Of a stretch of 64,000 nucleotides of DNA, positions 1 to 9,513 are shown piece after piece. Position numbers and translations under genes: made by a program. Within the stretch, counting starts at the first letter, position 1. Each line of letters begins with the position of its first letter. Under the pieces are notes generated by a model. The model did no database searches and had not been told where the DNA came from. It saw only the letters and a program-made list of their open reading frames with translations. This stretch comes from Iris pallida (Eukaryota > Streptophyta > Magnoliopsida > Asparagales > Iridaceae): NCBI GenBank assembly GCA_029216955.1, contig JANAVB010003400.1, positions 20,099,988 through 20,163,987 of the forward strand, given 5' to 3'.

Positions 1-2844
1 TTCTGTTTGGCGAGGCTTTTGAGAAGAGCTCTCAACTGAGGCCACGGATGGAAGAACGGATTTTCCAACAGAAAGACAAGACAATCTCGATACCAGATGT
101 CTTCCGTTGCCTCCCCTTATCTCGATATGTTCATGCAAGCTATCCGAAGAAAATGGAATAGAATCTCACACCTTTTCAGGATGCCCGTCCAGGAAAGATT
201 TATGTGAAGAAGGGGCCTAACAAGAAAGACATGTTTTACAGTTCTTCGGAACGATATAGTGTCTTGCTCAGAGGTTTAAAGCCCGGTTGTATTCCGCCGG
301 AGAATTCTTCTTTGTTATTACCCGTGAGAACTCCAATATTTGCGAATGAGTTCGCGAAGGTCGAAGGGAGGTATCCAGATCAAGACCTCAGATTAACTGG
401 ACTGGTGAACCCAGATTTTAAGAGATGGAATTGTATAACAAACTGGATTTTGACTAAGTTTGAAGACAAACTCCAGCAGATCAACTTGTATCAAGCAGTG
501 CATGCCACTGTTTACGGTTTTGCCCCCAACTCGCATCTATTTCTGGCTCTAGCAGAGAGATATAACTACAGGACATGGACTTTTATGACTCCCTGCCGAG
601 AGATCGGGTTTGCCCTTCACGAAATGCAGTACATCTCTTACCTGCCGATGGAGGATGCCCCGTATGAGAAATTTGTCCCAACTAATGATGAGTTGGATAA
701 ACTTCGAAAAGAGAAGCAGCCATGGTAGCAGTCTTCGAAGAGCTGCTGTGTCATTATAAAATTTGCTCTCTGTTTTACCAAAGTGGTACATCTGGTACCT
801 GCTATTCATCCAAATGGTTGCCTTATCTGTTCCTCAACCATATTAAAGAAAAGAAGACCAAGGAATATGATAACTGTAATCCCGACTTCTTCAAGCCACT
901 GAGCAGCACTGAGGTAGTGAAGTTGATGGAGGAAAGTGGGTACTTGGATATCAAGATCAAGGATGATCATCAATGTCCTCCTCTAAAGAAAGGAGACCTT
1001 CTCGAGAGTTATATGAGAGTCGGATATCGATTTGTCAAAAGAAGCCCAATTAGCAGGATTTTTGACGTACTGGCTTCGTCGATTCGTCGTCCAAGGATCA
1101 AGTGCCATAGACCGCTTCCATCGTGGTGTTCTTTTTGCTGCCGTTCGATTAGTCTTCGGCTACAAGATGGATCTCTTATCGGCGATGACTTATAGAATGA
1201 ACGCCAGTCTCCGCCTGTACGTCGAATTGATGCTGAAAGCTAAGGGCGAGAAAGAGTTTCCTCGGCTAGAATTGCTGTATACTTATATGTTCGGGTGGTT
1301 GCTTCTACACCATCCTACTTTGATAGACCCCAACATGGGACCAGTCAGTGGCAGCTTTTTGCGGAGATACTCCTAAGGTAAGTGGAAATACACTTCCTTG
1401 AGAGATTGCGGATATGCTTTGAACCTTGGCAAAGGATGGAACTTCTATTGCACTCATCCTCCCCCCGGATATGAACAGATGCCGACCAACATGATTGACT
1501 CAAATATGCAACCTTTGAGCCGTACAACTTTTGATTGGTTGAAGACAATTCGACCATCCCACTTGGTGTATCGGTTTGAAGAAGAATGCTACTTGGAGCC
1601 ATATCTTCCCAGCCGGTTTGCTCGACAGTTTGGGTATGACTAATTCCACGTAGGTAATGCTATCTCATGCCTACAAGGAAAAGATTTCTTGATAGATGGA
1701 GCCCGAGCTTGGGCTTACTACAACGCTCGAGATACGAAAGTAACGTTCTCGATGCCGATAAATAGTACTCATGGCCCTCGTATGCTGTTCACGTATTCGG
1801 TGTTTTATACATCATCGAACACTTTTACCGAGAACTTCAATCTCGCGGATAGCTTCGCATCTGCAACGAGATTGAAGAAGGGAGGAGTCATTATGTCACT
1901 TCCAGGTAATGATGAGGTGCACGAGCCAGTGGATGCACCCGTAGAAGTTTCGAGGGACGTTATGTTCCCTGAAAAGATAAATGCGCCACTGCACGTTTCT
2001 TTGAAGGTTGCTAAATCTTCGGCTAAGAAGAGAAGGAGAGAGGAGCCTTCCGTCCCAGCTGCGAAGAAGAAACTGATCTTGGATCATTCTTCAGAAAAGA
2101 TTACTACCAAATCTCAGTCTCGGCAGCTGGCTGAGACAATCCAGCAGGAAGAAGCTACCACACCGACCTCTGTTCAAAAACAAGTCGAGGCAATAAACAT
2201 AGAGAGCCCTGAGAGGCCACTGAAAAGAAAGAAGAAGTTGGCCCAAAGAAGAAATAGAATGGTCTCTCCTTCGAGACAAGTTTTGTCTTTAATAGTGACG
2301 AACGCTGTAGCAGGACTCACTATGTCATCTCCCACTCCTATTTCTGAGTCTAGGACTAAAACTCCCAATCTAGAAAAAAGGGAGGAGATTGAGCAGAGAT
2401 GAGAGGTTGATCCGAGAAATGAGGCCGAAGAGCCCAGAGATAATATCGTGGAGGAAGAGCATGATGCTGCGCGATCTCCTTCACCTGTTGCGGAGACTAC
2501 TCAACTTCCTCTTACACCTAGGACACTCCGCGATGAGGAGGATCGTCAAGTGATTGCAGCTTTAGAAGATTGCGACTTCGGCCCGCTGGAGGATTATGTT
2601 AATCAAAATGCTGCAACTGCCAGTGGGACTGCACCGGAGGAAGATGAAAATTAGGAGAGCTCTTCATCTGAAGATATTGATGAAGATATACAAGATCCCG
2701 AAAGGGATGATGAAGAGCATATGTCTCCTAATGCTGCCGATGATACCTTAGATCCTAAAAAGGATGTTGAGGTAGAGGCATCTCCAGAGAAAGCAGTAGA
2801 TGAAAAAGCAGCCCCGGAGGAAACTCCTGCCATTGATCTTCAAG

Positions 2845-2915
2845 GTATAGAATGAAATTAACAATCTTCTTTTAAATAGATTGATAGCTGACATCTTTAT
2901 TTGTATTCCCCGCAG
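2845..2915 (+). other. Intron 1 of element A antisense gene
   Basis: The donor is AAG|GTATAG and the acceptor is CCCCGCAG|AT after a pyrimidine-rich run. Removing 71 nt joins CAA-G to AT-CTT and moves from the upstream frame (open through the acidic region) into the downstream frame (open to 3104). The phase is 1, the same as in element B. Confidence 0.7.
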
Positions 2916-3104
2916 ATCTTGAGACTCCTCCGACACCTCCAACGTGTACGGACATAGTGCTTGCGCCGATGATTGCTAGTGGCAGTCGTCATTTATCCTG
3001 TGGCTTTGAAGCAGGAAGTAGTCAGGCAGTAGCGTCTGAAGCTACTTCTGCTCAGCTAGAACCTGTTCCTACAGATGATAGACTCATTGCTGGATCCAAC
3101 CATG

Positions 3105-3179
3105 GTAAGACTGTTTTCACTTTTGATTCTCTTGGACAATAGCAAACGACAAGCAAAATGACAATCTTTACTTTTGCAG
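3105..3179 (+). other. Intron 2 of element A antisense gene
   Basis: The donor is CATG|GTAAGA and the acceptor is CTTTTGCAG|AG. The 75 nt hold an in-frame TAG, so splicing removes a stop without changing frame. The phase is 1. Element B has a phase-1 intron at the matching place (28241-28307). Confidence 0.7.
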
Positions 3180-4062
3180 AGGAACAACCAGGAGGGGCAA
3201 CCAGCTCCACTTTGGTTCCCTTGTTCAAAGAGCCTACTGTTCAGATACGAGAATTTGAACATTCTGCTGCCTCGTCATCAACAGGAGTAGCTGCGACTCC
3301 TGGTGCTCTGGCGATTAATCAGCATGTCATCCAATCATTCACCAAATGCTTCTTCGAGTCCTTGGGGCCTCTGATCAATAGAATGATGGACAAAGAAGAC
3401 GCTAATTTTTACATGGTTAGAGGTCCGACCTCTTTCTTGGTGAAGGCCATCTGGGGCAAGGTGATGAGGCTCAGGCCACTTTTCTTGACCATATATTGAA
3501 TGAGCTAGAAACTTCCATAAGAACTACAAAGAGCTCAACAAGGGGGAAGTAGAACCCTTAGTGCAAGCAGAATTTGAACAAATGGCTCAGGCAGCTGACA
3601 TTGAAAGAGTGAATCTCCAGAACCTTTTGGATGCCTACTCTACGAAATCTGCTAAATATAAATCCAAGTTGGAATCAGTGACCTCGACTGCTGAGAGAAG
3701 AGAGAAAAGAATTGCTGAGCTGAGAGCAGAGATTGCTCGTCTCCAAGAAGAACTAGAAAATGAAGTGACTGAGCATCAGATTGCAATCCAACAATTCAGT
3801 GCTCTAACTCAGGAAAGGGACGAGTATGTAGCAGCTCATGATGCTGAAATAACCCGCCGAATGGTAACCATGCCCATTTTCAATGAAGAATCCGGGATGG
3901 AAGAGGCCAGGAGGAGAGTAATGGCATCTCGTGAAGAACGGCTGCAAGTTCTGAAGCAATAAATTGCTAATCTGATAATGCCTCCGTCTCAGTAGAAAGA
4001 ACATCTTGTATCTTTATGTCTTTTGTAGCATATATGTTTTTGTAATATCTCAAATTTTGATC

Positions 4063-4068
4063 AATAAA
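4063..4068 (+). terminator. Poly(A) signal of element A antisense gene
   Basis: AATAAA lies about 100 nt after the stop at 3962, inside a T-rich stretch with TTTTGT and TGTAAT signals. This is the expected place for the 3' end of the plus-strand transcript. Confidence 0.5.
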
Positions 4069-4142
4069 AGATATTTTATTGTGGCTCTATCATTTATTGC
4101 ATATCTTGTTTAGATATAAATAATAGAGATAGAAAATATATT

Positions 4143-4215
4143 CAGAGGTACAGGAGGAAAATAATTATATTCATTATATCTGCTCAGAGGTAATATGGAC
4201 TTGGCAGAATATAAT
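4143..4215. repeat. Conserved AGAGGTAATATGGAC repeats (A)
   Basis: One clear copy (about 4182) and one degraded copy (about 4143) of a motif that recurs in the same place, between the antisense gene or its remnant and the integrase end, in elements B (29195-29560) and D (40206-40410). Confidence 0.6.
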
Positions 4216-4261
4216 TTGTCGAATATTATTATTTTAATTGACAACTTAATCGAAAACGACA

Positions 4262-4700
4262 AGTTGCTGATGTGAATGAACGAAAATGAATCATCAAAAA
4301 GGTGTGAACGAAATGAATGGTCATAATGAATGGATGAACGGATGAACCGTCAGGTGATGATGAACGGATGAACCGTCAGGTGATAATGAATAAACGGGCG
4401 AACCGTCAGATGAATGTGAATGAACGGGCGAACCGTCGGATAAATGTGAACGGATGAACCGTCGGGTGATAATGAATGAACGGGTGAACCGTCGGATGAA
4501 TATGAATGGATGAACCGTCGGATGATAATAAATGAACGGGCGAACCGTTGGATGAATATGAACGGATGAACCGTCGGATGATAATAAATGAACGGGCGAA
4601 CCGTCGGATGAATATGAACGGATGAACCGTCAGATGATAATAAATGAACGGGCGAACCGTCGGATGAATATGAACGGATGAACCGTCGAATGAATATGTC
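4262..4700. repeat. Minisatellite, 28-bp units paired into a 56-bp repeat
   Basis: Tandem units alternate between GAACGGGCGAACCGTC and GAACGGATGAACCGTC types. The GGGCG type recurs at about 4475, 4531, 4587 and 4643, exactly 56 bp apart. The array ends just before a plus-strand TATA box at 4727 and keeps many CpG sites in the ACCGTCGG core. It may be an upstream promoter array for the small plus-strand ORF. Long ORFs read across it on the minus strand are products of the repeat. Confidence 0.85.
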
Positions 4701-4726
4701 GCTTCGTTATTTCGAGAATCTCTGCC

Positions 4727-4734
4727 TATAAATA
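4727..4734 (+). promoter_or_regulatory. TATA box before the small plus-strand ORF of element A
   Basis: TATAAATA lies 56 nt before the ATG at 4783 and directly after the 56-bp minisatellite. The same TATAAATAG stands before the antisense gene of element B at 20575. A very short upstream ORF starts at the ATG at 4754. Confidence 0.55.
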
Positions 4735-4782
4735 GAGCAGAAATCTGGCAGGAATGAGCACTTCCACCTTTCCAACATAAAA

Positions 4783-5104
4783 ATGTCGTCTGGAGATGCA
4801 TCCAAGAAGGCTGAACTCGCTCCGAAGGTTGAAGCGGGCGTTGAAAAACGTCCGGCCGAACTGGCCCAGAGAGGCAGGCGAAGGTTCGTCTGCACCTAAG
4901 CCACCGCGAGACATCCTGGACTTCCTGCTTGAACCAGAAAAGATTGAAGAGGAAGAGGCCATGAGGATGGCTGCTTGCAAGTTCCTCGTGGGTTCCAGCA
5001 AGGAGGTTCTCGGCTCTTTTGCTGACCGTGTCTTTGAGAAGGACGACAGTGTTCCGTGTCCCAATGTCGAAAAGGATGATAGTGACTTCCTTGATATTAT
5101 GTAA
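4783..5104 (+). pseudogene. Small basic-then-acidic plus-strand ORF in element A (frameshifted)
   Basis: The ATG at 4783 opens a lysine/alanine-rich N-terminus starting MSSGDASKKAEL. It resembles in style the MSPKAAKRSAKGK start of element B's antisense gene at 20664. That frame stops after about 38 codons, while an overlapping frame is open from 4796 to 5104 and is acidic at its end. One frameshift near 4870-4890 would explain both. A possible AATAAAA poly(A) signal follows at about 5120. I do not recognise the product. It may be a displaced or duplicated first exon of the antisense gene. Confidence 0.4.
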
Positions 5105-5181
5105 CATCATTTATGATGAAATAAAAATCAAACTTTATTTATGAATTGTCTGATCATATTTACATAAAATCTCTGTTACAT

Positions 5182-6400
5182 TTATACATAGTATTTTTTA
5201 AGGAATTTGCCATTGATAGGCATCATAGCAACTCGACCGTCTAGCTCTGAGAGTTGATAGGCTCCATTTGAAAAGACTTTGCTGACAACATAAGGCCCTT
5301 CCCACTTTGCGTCGAATTTGCTTTTGCTCATATGAGTCATAGTCATAGGACGTCTGACCGTTAGAACAAGTTCTCCTTGTTGAAAGGCTCTGACCTTAAC
5401 TTTGCGGTTGAAAGTCTTCGAAATGCGAGCTTGATATAACTCAATATGCTGCTGAGCCATCAACCGCTTCTCGTCGAGTGCCTCCAATTCTTAAAGTCGA
5501 AGAAGGTCGTTGTTCTCTGTAGTGAGCTCGTTAGCAATGGCAATCCTTAAAGAAAGAATTTGAAGCTCTAGGGGAAGAACAGCTTCACAGCCATACACCA
5601 AAGAGAAAGGTGTAAAGCCTGTAGGGTTACGGACCATAGTACGGTAGGCCCATAGACATTCACCAAGCTTCTCGCTCCAGTTCCGTTTGTTAGTAGATAC
5701 AAACTTCTTGAGGAGCTTGATAATAGTTTTGTTGAAGGCTTCGGCCAATCCATTAGCAGCAGGATTGTAGGCTGTAGAAGCAATATTGTCAATTCGATGA
5801 TCATCGCAGAATCTGGTGAACTTTTGGCTGATAAATTAAGGTCCATTGTCGTGGATGATTCTTCGAGGTACACCAAATCTATAGATGACATGGTGTTTAA
5901 CGAAGTTGATGACGCTGCTGGTTTTGACTTCAGCCAAAGGTATAGCTTCAGCCCACTTGGAGAAGTAGTCGGTTATTGCTAGTATGAACCGATGTCCTCT
6001 AGAAGAAGGAGGATTAATAGGACCTATGATGTCCATACCCCAAGCTTCAAAAGGCCAGGAAGCGGCAGTCGGATGCAGAAATTCCGATGGTTGATGTATG
6101 AATTCCGCATGGATTTGGCAAGCTCGACATTTTCTTGTATATTCGATAGCATCTGATACCATAGAGGGCCAGTAGTAACCCATGCATCGGACGCGATCCT
6201 GTAACTTAGGACCTGGTTGATGTGCTCCAAAAACACCATCGTGAGCTTCACGCAACACTTGCTTTGCTTCATCACCAGCGAGACAACATAAGAGAAGACC
6301 GTCATAAGTCCGCCGATAGAGAGTCTTGGTGGTTTGATTGTAGTAGAATCGGAGAGATCGTCGTCGAATACTCGTAGCCTCCTTAGGATCTTCGGGGAGT
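5182..6400 (-). CDS. Element A integrase
   Basis: The integrase domains appear in order. The zinc-binding HHCC part has EAHDGVFGAH, then CRAC near 6120-6130. The catalytic core has WGMDIIGP with the first Asp (about 6020-6040), IIHDNGP with the second (about 5840), and the NGLAEAFNK glutamate near 5740. The C-terminal part has the WEGPY module (about 5300) and ends at the stop at 5182. The frame matches the upstream pol frame, but in-frame TAA codons at 5836-5838 and 5491-5493 (both look like CAA to TAA changes) break it, so it is inactive as it stands. Confidence 0.9.
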
Positions 6401-6539
6401 ATATCATGAACCACGAAGTCGATGAAAGGAGTTCTCCAGTCTTCATCGATAACATTGACTTCAACAAGATTGTTGAACTCAATATTACGATTGTTTTCGA
6501 TGCAAAACAACTCTCGATTAGAGATAACTACCACCTGCT

Positions 6540-7191
6540 GTCTTTTGATAGGGATGGCTAAGACAGCTGCAAGGTTGGCTAAGGCATCTGCTTCGGTATT
6601 GCAAGCTCGACGAACATAGTCGATGAAGAAAGCTTTGAATGATATAGCCATGTTGATTGCCGCTTCATGATAAGGTACCAGATCTTGATGTCGAACTTCA
6701 TAAGTTCCTCTGACCTGGTTGACAACCAGCTTAGAGTCACCGTAGACTTTGATATATTCGACATCCAATTGCTTGGCCAACTGAAGGCCGATGAGTAGAG
6801 CGTTGTACTCTGCTACATTATTAGAGCAGGGTTCATCTAGAGAGTAGGCTCTTTGGATGGTCGATCCGTCTGGAGAAACGAAAACAACTCCGACTCCTGC
6901 TACAATGGCACCATTTGGTCCGATTCTGGATGCACCATCGTAGAATAGATGCCAGGTTGGAAATTCTTCAGAGATTATGTTGACTTCCAACGTCTCGTCT
7001 GGAATTTCATCGTAAAGCTTGGATGTTTCTGGCACGGGATGAGCCGCCAAGAAATCTGCCAGTGCTTGGCCTTTGACAGACTTTTGTGGAACATACACCA
7101 TGTCATATTGGGCTAGCAGAATGGCCCACGTAGCCAGTCTAGAATTGAGTGTACTGGGCTTCTTCATGAGTACCCGAAGAGGATTAACTCA
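6540..7191 (-). CDS. Element A second (archaeal-type) RNase H
   Basis: The frame 7167-5836 begins with the linker after the first RNase H. The second RNase H follows with all four acidic residues in place: YDGAS near 6950, AEYNALL near 6800, YGDSK near 6740 and EADAL near 6590. This extra domain between RNase H and integrase is typical of the Tat group, where it is thought to replace the activity of the degenerate first RNase H. A TGA at 7189-7191 separates it from the RT block in the same frame. Confidence 0.88.
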
Positions 7192-8412
7192 GGAAATAAC
7201 ATGAATGGTTTGACCAATGATGTAATGCCTTGTCTTTTGAACAACAAACATAAGAGCTAGGCATTCTTTTTCAACCGGACTATAACGGTGTTCAGCACCA
7301 ATCATAGTACGACTGAGGTAGTAGATGGCTTGTTCAAGACCCTCTTTGTTCTTTTGGGCAAGTAAAGCACCCAATGAATGGTCCATAGCACGGACATACA
7401 TTAAGAATGGAATGCCTGAGATTGGTGGTACCAAGACTGGTGGGTTCATGAGATATCGTTTGATGTCGTCGAATGCTCGTTGACATTCTTCAGTCCAAAT
7501 GAAAGATACACCTTTCTTCATTAGTTGAGTGAATGGTCTACAGCGTCCAGACAAGTTCGAAATGAATCTCCTGATGTACGCAAGTCGACCTTGGAATCCT
7601 CGTAGCTCTTTTAGGTTGCGTGGAGGACGCATCTCTTGAATGGCTTTGATCTTCTCGGGATCCACGTGTATACCCTTAGAGGTAATGACGAAGCCGAGAA
7701 ATTTGCCACTAGAGACACCCAAGAATGACTTGGTGGGATTCATCTTGAGTTGATGTTGGCGCATAAGATTGAAGATAGTTCTCAAGTCTTGGATGTGATC
7801 TTCCTTTATACGACTTTTGACGGCGATATCGTCAACATAGCATTCGACTGTTTTGCGAAGATGATCTCTGAAGATGGTACTCATAGCCCGTTGGTAAGTT
7901 GTACCAGCATTCTTAAGACCAAATGGCATCACTGTGTAGCAGTAGACTCCACGAGGAGTACGAAAAGAGGTATGTTTTTCATCTTCGGGATTCATCCGAA
8001 TCTGGTTATACCCAGAGAATCCATCCATGAAGGATATTCGCTCGAACCCACAGGTATTGTCAATCATGACGTCCGTGATAGGGAGAGGAAATTCATCTTT
8101 TAGACATGCTTCATTAAGATCCCGAAAATCGATGCAGACTCGAACTTTGCCGGTCTTTTTCAGGACTGGAATAACGTTGGCCACCCAATCAGGATATTGT
8201 TCTTCTCGAATAAAGCCACAAGCGATGAGCTTCTTGACTTCATCATCGATTGCATCCATCATTTCCGGTTTGAAGCGTCGTTGTTGCTGTGTGACTGGTT
8301 TTGCATTGGGCAAAATGTTCAGTTTGTGAGTAGCAACTTTGGGATCTAGACCTGGCATGTCTTCATAACTCCAGGCAAAGACATCAATGTATTCTTTGAT
8401 AAGAAGAATCAA
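7189..8412 (-). CDS. Element A reverse transcriptase and first RNase H
   Basis: The 407 open codons carry the RT motifs: RVCIDFRDLN (about 8110-8140), SFMDGFSGYNQI (about 8000-8030), MPFGLKNA (about 7915) and the YVDD catalytic box (about 7820). RNase H follows with GALLAQKN and EHRYSPVEKECLAL. The usual first catalytic Asp context of RNase H is not obvious here, in line with a degenerate copy. The ATG at 8412 is internal; the frame continues from upstream across stops at 8497-8499, 8539-8541 and 8683-8685. Confidence 0.92.
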   Translation of the reverse strand: MILLIKEYIDVFAWSYEDMPGLDPKVATHKLNILPNAKPVTQQQRRFKPEMMDAIDDEVKKLIACGFIREEQYPDWVANVIPVLKKTGKVRVCIDFRDLNEACLKDEFPLPITDVMIDNTCGFERISFMDGFSGYNQIRMNPEDEKHTSFRTPRGVYCYTVMPFGLKNAGTTYQRAMSTIFRDHLRKTVECYVDDIAVKSRIKEDHIQDLRTIFNLMRQHQLKMNPTKSFLGVSSGKFLGFVITSKGIHVDPEKIKAIQEMRPPRNLKELRGFQGRLAYIRRFISNLSGRCRPFTQLMKKGVSFIWTEECQRAFDDIKRYLMNPPVLVPPISGIPFLMYVRAMDHSLGALLAQKNKEGLEQAIYYLSRTMIGAEHRYSPVEKECLALMFVVQKTRHYIIGQTIHVIS

Positions 8413-9513
8413 CTCTTGCTTATCCGTTTCTGGAAGGTTCTTGCTAATGAATATTGGACGAGGTGACCCGCTTTCTCCTACATCAACTTGAATTAATTAA
8501 TCTTCGGTAGAAGGTTCTCTTTGTTCGAATCGAAGTTCCTATTGGGTGTCCATTCGTTGAGCCCAAGGATCTATTTTAGAACTTTCTTCAATATCCTCGT
8601 CATAGCCTTCTGGAAGTTCGGCAGAGACCATATTAGAAGACACGACTAATCGATGGACTTCACCAATGCTGGTGTCAGAATCCTATGATCTGGAGTCAGA
8701 AGAGTTAGAGCGCTCTTCGCTATCAGAGTCAGAGACTACTGGGGATAACATCGGAGGAGAAGCATATCCAAGACCTCTTTTGGTCTTGCTGTAATATATA
8801 TCCGACTTTCCTTTTGGGACAGTCGTACGGATAGGAGTTCGTCTACCCTTGCCGTAGTTGAGGCCATTTTTGAAGTCATAACCCACCTTACGGATGATGT
8901 CTTTTGATTTTTGGCTGTAACGACGGAGTTGGAGATGTCCTATATCGTTAAGTTTGCTATCATCCGTATAGCTGAATTGTTGTTCCGGTCCTTTATAAAA
9001 GAGTGTTGGACTTTCGCCTTTCTTTCGAGAAGGAACAATACGGTAATAGTCATCTGGATCTTCAAATGAGACTTCTGTTTGAAGAGATTGTACAACTCCT
9101 ATTGTAAATGATTGGAAGCTATCTAACATATCCAAATAGCATTTAGTATGATAAATGACATCAGTATACTGGAAAGTAGATGCTTTTTTATTGATCTGTA
9201 CATTTGTATTTACAGCAGGACCTTTAGCCTTAGCAGGCTTGGTCAGATTGATTATAAGAGGGGGAGAAGAAGAACGTGGAGGAGGCTTGTTACGACGGAG
9301 GTCAATAACAAGTGGCTCAGAGGAGGTGAGCTCCCTTTTGTCCTTGTTGCGAGGTGAATCAACAAGTGGCTCAGAAGAAGTGAGCTACTTTTTGTCCCTG
9401 TTATGACGTAAGTCGATAACAAGTGGCTCAGAAGAGGTGAGCTCCCTTTGATCTTGATCGCCATCAATTGGTTTCTTCGGGACTGGCAAGTGAATAGCCA
9501 ATGGTTTAAAATA
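8413..9513 (-). pseudogene. Element A linker between protease and RT, with a short peptide repeat
   Basis: This stretch is in frame with gag-protease and RT but holds stops at 9514, 9386, 8683, 8539 and 8497. Between about 9290 and 9460 three copies of a near-60-bp repeat encode a peptide unit of the form ELTSSEPLVIDLR. The part 8683-9135 (SYTDDSKL..., KRGLGYASP) has counterparts in elements B and D, so it is a regular part of this polyprotein. Function unknown. Confidence 0.6.

Larger units (their letters stand above)
1..3962 (+). pseudogene. Element A antisense gene: PMD-like domain, NLS-like and acidic regions, coiled coil; two introns; start off window
   Basis: This gene runs against the element's own gag-pol. 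The main frame starts at the window edge. A TAG at 159-161 and small frameshifts near 720, 1030 and 3430-3540 break it. About 204-1850 aligns with B's 21426-23180, sharing a 'TPxxE..ALHE' stretch, FARQFGY (about 1617-1640) and an IDGARAW-xYYNA block (about 1690-1725). These resemble plant mobile domain proteins (PF10536). Lysine/arginine clusters at about 2028-2045 and 2222-2237 look like nuclear localisation signals, and 2440-2840 is acidic. Two introns (2845-2915, 3105-3179) restore the frame, and 3561-3962 is a coiled coil. PMD proteins MAIN and MAIL1 act in transposon silencing in Arabidopsis; a role here is inference. The PMD call rests on remembered motifs. Confidence 0.6.

Noticed and set aside
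1378..1434. Possible intron in A's antisense gene (AAG|GTAAGT ... CAAAG)
   Set aside because: The donor is perfect but the acceptor lacks a pyrimidine tract, the length is a multiple of three, and the unspliced frame reads plausibly through except for one TAA. Not separable from coding sequence; B has no clear equivalent donor.
1..3962. PF04195 (Transposase_28) or ATHILA ORF1 as the identity of the antisense protein
   Set aside because: Both are retrotransposon-linked plant families, but the FARQFGY and TPxxE-ALHE motifs fit PMD better by memory. An HMM search would settle it.
4406..5110. 234-codon minus-strand ORF with repeated His/Pro/Ile peptides
   Set aside because: It is the opposite-strand reading of the 56-bp minisatellite plus the small plus-strand ORF. 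The periodic peptide is produced by the repeat.
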